Shown here: piece by piece, positions 61,345-64,000 of the stretch
How positions within the stretch are numbered: position 1 is the first letter of the stretch
How the letters are laid out: the number at the start of each line of letters is the position of its first letter
From: Escarpia spicata
Taxonomy: Eukaryota > Annelida > Polychaeta > Sabellida > Siboglinidae
Assembly (NCBI GenBank): GCA_963995525.1
Contig: OZ023205.1
Span: forward strand, 54,418,663 to 54,482,662
DNA: 64,000 nt
Direction: 5' to 3'
Notes under the pieces: generated by a model
Told to the model about the DNA's origin: nothing
Seen by the model: only the letters and a program-made list of their open reading frames with translations
Database searches by the model: none
Position numbers and translations under genes: made by a program

Positions 61345-63250
61345 GACAATGGCAATTTAACAAGATTTAACCAGATTTAACAAGATTGCCACCCAGAGAA
61401 TTAACTCTAGGTAGCAGGTGGACAAGGAAGCCCTTGGCTTATCGAGAGTCCGACCTTTTTATCTATGTGTATCCCGCCTGTCTGAGGTATGTGTCGATTT
61501 TATTTTTAAACATATTCACGCTACTAGCACCCACACAATCAGCAGGTAATCTATTCCATTAATTTACAGTCCTTTGTGAAAATGAAAACTTTCTTATATC
61601 CAATCTACTCTGCTCCTTTGCTAATGCAAGATCATGTCCTCTAGTCCTTCTATTTCTCTTAACTGAGAAAAACATATTTCTATCACTATTTTCATAACCC
61701 TTCAATATTTTAAACACTTCTATCTGATCTCCTCTCAATCTCCTGGTCTCTAGTGTTGTTAAACCGCATTTTTAGGCGTATTTCATAACTAAGATCCCTC
61801 AGATTTGGTATCATTTTAGTTGCTCTCCTCTGCACTCTTTCTAGCATATCTATGTCCTTCCTGCGATATGGCCTCCACGCTTGAATACAATATTCTAAAT
61901 GAGGCCTAACTATTGTTTTGTACAGCGGTATTATTAGCTCTTTTTCCTTATACGTTATGTTTCGCCTAATTAATCCAAGGATTTGATTTCCCTTTGAAGC
62001 TGCAATTCCGCACTGCTCTGAAATCTTCATATCAGCACTAACGGTTAACCTTAAGTCCTTTTCTTTTACAGTAGTACTTAGTACAGTGCCCCCCATTGTA
62101 TATTCTACCTCTTCGTTCCCATGTCCTATGTGGAGGCATTTACATTTCCAAAAATTGAACATCATTTGCCACTTTTCAGACCATTTGATCAACCTGTCAA
62201 GATCATCTTGTAAATGCTGTCTATCTCCATCACTTTTAATCCTTCTAAACACTTTTGTATCATCCGCAAATTTCAACACCTTGCTTGTTATTTCATCATC
62301 CAAATCGTTGATGTATATTAAGAATAATATAGGACCTAATACTGATCCCTGTGGTACCCCACTCAATACCGATTTTCAGTTTGAAGCCTCCCCATCAACT
62401 ACTACACGTTGTCTTCTGTCAATCAGCCATTGTTCTATCCAGTTTATTATACCATTTCCTATGTCATGGGCCTTTAGTTTAAGCAGTAATCTTTGATGTG
62501 GTACTTTGTCAAAAGATTTTTGAAAATCTAAGTAGACGATATCTACTGGTGATCCCTCATCTACCCACTTAGTGATGTCTTCCAAAAAACATAACATATT
62601 TGTTAAGCATGACCTCGCTTTAAAAAAACCATGTTGAGATGGGTTTATCAAGTTTTGTTTAACAAGAAAATCCACCATGTGATCTTTAATTAGTCTTTCT
62701 AATAATTTACAAATCACTGATGTTAAACTCAATGGTCTATAGTTCTCTGACTTGTTTCTCGAACCTTTTTTGAATAACGGTATAATGTTTGCTTCTTTCC
62801 ATTCTAAAGGAACCACTCCCTCTTCTAATGACAAGTTGAAAACTGTTGCAAGTGGTACGATAATTTGTTCTACAATTTCCAATAGTAGTTTGGGTGGAAT
62901 ACCATCCACTCCAGGTGATTTATTATCCTTCATAGCCCTTATGTTCTTAGCTACCATTTCCGGGGTTACAATTAATTGTCCTAAATAGTCTGAATCTGCC
63001 CCCTTGAACTTAGCCTCTGGTATTGGCAGTGAACTAATATCTTCCCTGGTAAACACTGAACTAAAATACTCATTCAGGTCTTCTGCCATTATGAATCCCT
63101 CTGATATTATATTTCCAGCACTATCTTCTAGAGGACCGACCTTATCTTGAACTTTCTGTTTGCTTCGAACATACACTCCTGAAAATATATCACAAGTTGG
63201 ATCACTTAAATACAATGTGTTGAAAGTAGTCATACATCTCATACATTCAA
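61345..63250 (-). mobile_element. Jockey/CR1-type LINE, 5'-truncated, best copy of its family here
   Basis: The minus-strand ORF2 fragment runs from about 63242 to a TAG at 61463-61465. Reverse transcriptase blocks: NKSPGVDGIPPKLLLEI, FKKGSRNKSENYRPLSLTS, QHGFFKARSCLTN, YLDFQKSFDKVPHQRL with the catalytic Asp, SGVPQGSVLGPILFLIYIND and FADDTKVF. The C-terminal segment (WRPYRRKDIDMLERVQRRAT, then VFKILKGYEN and WNRLPADCV) is in a second frame. Defects: TGG to TGA at about 62376, a frame change near 61760, and a TAA in place of a sense codon before WNRLP. The 3' tail shows TTGTTAAATC repeats (61345-61386). No endonuclease is retained. Confidence 0.92.
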
Positions 63251-63363
63251 AACACAGTGTTTTCTAATGTTGATTCTGCTATTGGAAACTCTAAAAGGGA
63301 TGTAGTTTCGTAGAGATCGTGAAGGACAGTGAACTTAAATAACCCCTACCAGATACGACGAGT
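63251..63363. other. Spacer between two LINE fragments
   Basis: Short unassigned sequence. Confidence 0.35.
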
Positions 63364-64000
63364 CTAGTTGGGAGTGCACACACTTGTGTACAAACATAAT
63401 ATATGTAACTTGCCTACGATATTGAAGGGAATGTAGTCTAAACTGATGGCAAAGCTCAGGATAACTGTCAGAGGAGTACTGTATTTTGGATTTGTAACAT
63501 AGATATTTAATGAATTTTTTTGAACTCGTTCGATTTTGTCAATAAATGTACGTTGCCAGGGATTCCAGATAACGCTGCAATACTCCAACTCGCTTCTGAC
63601 TAGAGATATATACAAGGATCGCAAAGCCTGTACATCGGTAAACATTGTGCAAACGCGCTTAATAAAACCACTCATCTTACAAGCTTTACAAACACAACGA
63701 TTAATATGATCTTTAAAAGTCAAACTGTCGGTCAATGTGATACCGAGATCTATGACAGCGGTGACCTTAGGCAAAGACTGGCTTAAAATTGTGTAGTCGT
63801 AGGATATACGTTTCTTTTTGTTAGTGAATGACATTATGCAGCATTTCTCAACGTTATGTTTAAGGTGCCATATCTCACACCAAAGACATACACTGTCCAG
63901 ATCCTTCTGCACCAACTGACAATCGGTCACCGACGTAATTTCTTTAAACAAAATCGGAACCATCAGCATACAATGACATTTCACATGAATCAACATGGTT
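63364..64000 (-). mobile_element. C-terminal reverse-transcriptase fragment of another LINE
   Basis: An open minus-strand frame cut by the window edge. It reads the region after the RT active site: LVQKDLDSVCLWCEIWHLK, NVEKCCIMSF, VIDLGITLTDSLTF and LRSLYISLVRSELEYCSVIW. This is the thumb/connection part of jockey-group LINE ORF2 proteins. It ends near 63364 without a long 3' UTR being recognisable. The uninterrupted 210 codons suggest it is younger than neighbouring LINE fragments. Confidence 0.8.

Overview
The window is repeat-rich nuclear DNA from an animal. Evidence: genes split by GT-AG introns, several LINE clades with endonuclease and reverse transcriptase, a Mutator-like transposase of a type I associate with marine invertebrates, a hAT-type miniature element, and kilobases of (CA)n, (TC)n and (TACA)n. 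A mollusc or similar lophotrochozoan is my best guess; nothing in the sequence fixes the species. There are no operons, CRISPR arrays or bacterial features.

Three host coding segments can be supported. (1) A single-exon type II membrane glycosyltransferase of the beta-1,3-galactosyltransferase family (GT31) at 32111-33196 on the plus strand. (2) The last four exons of a minus-strand gene for a SUSD2-like surface protein (post-VWD segment, one sushi domain, one membrane span, short basic tail) between 59605 and 56425; intron phases match at every junction. (3) A first coding exon of an unassigned multi-pass membrane protein at 13164-12888, minus strand, ending in a consensus donor.

Layout. 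1-12.5 kb: mostly non-coding, with microsatellites and minisatellites. 12.5-13.2 kb: membrane-protein exon. 13.2-20.3 kb: non-coding, with a 1.24 kb composite (TACA)/(CA) array at 15.2-16.45 kb and a 41-bp minisatellite near 17.4 kb. 20.3-29.2 kb: transposon graveyard (jockey/CR1-type LINE, Ty3/gypsy gag, an ORF1-bearing LINE remnant, an RTE LINE with an inverted 5' part). 29.3-32 kb: simple repeats. 32.1-33.2 kb: galactosyltransferase. 34-38.4 kb: LINE tail, then a broken Mutator-like element sitting inside a 31-bp minisatellite. 38.8-47.2 kb: stacked LINEs, including one that keeps ORF1, ORF2 and its 3' end but lacks part of its reverse transcriptase, plus a near-identical 1.0 kb second copy of part of it. 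48-48.8 kb: long (GT)n. 49.45-52.8 kb: a 3.36 kb palindromic element. 52.8-53.6 kb: hAT-type miniature element directly next to it. 54-55.3 kb: two pyrimidine/purine arrays in inverted orientation. 56.4-59.6 kb: SUSD2-like gene. 61.3-64 kb: two more LINE pieces.

The best candidate for something undescribed is the palindromic element at 49448-52815. Its 1.4-1.6 kb arms are flanked by a 4-bp direct repeat and enclose a 378-bp loop. Reading from one arm into the loop gives a Ser/Thr-rich leader, a basic nuclear-localisation-like patch, a zinc ribbon and an OB fold resembling the C-terminal DNA-binding domain of the large RPA subunit. No transposase is visible. The same reading-frame break lies in both arms.
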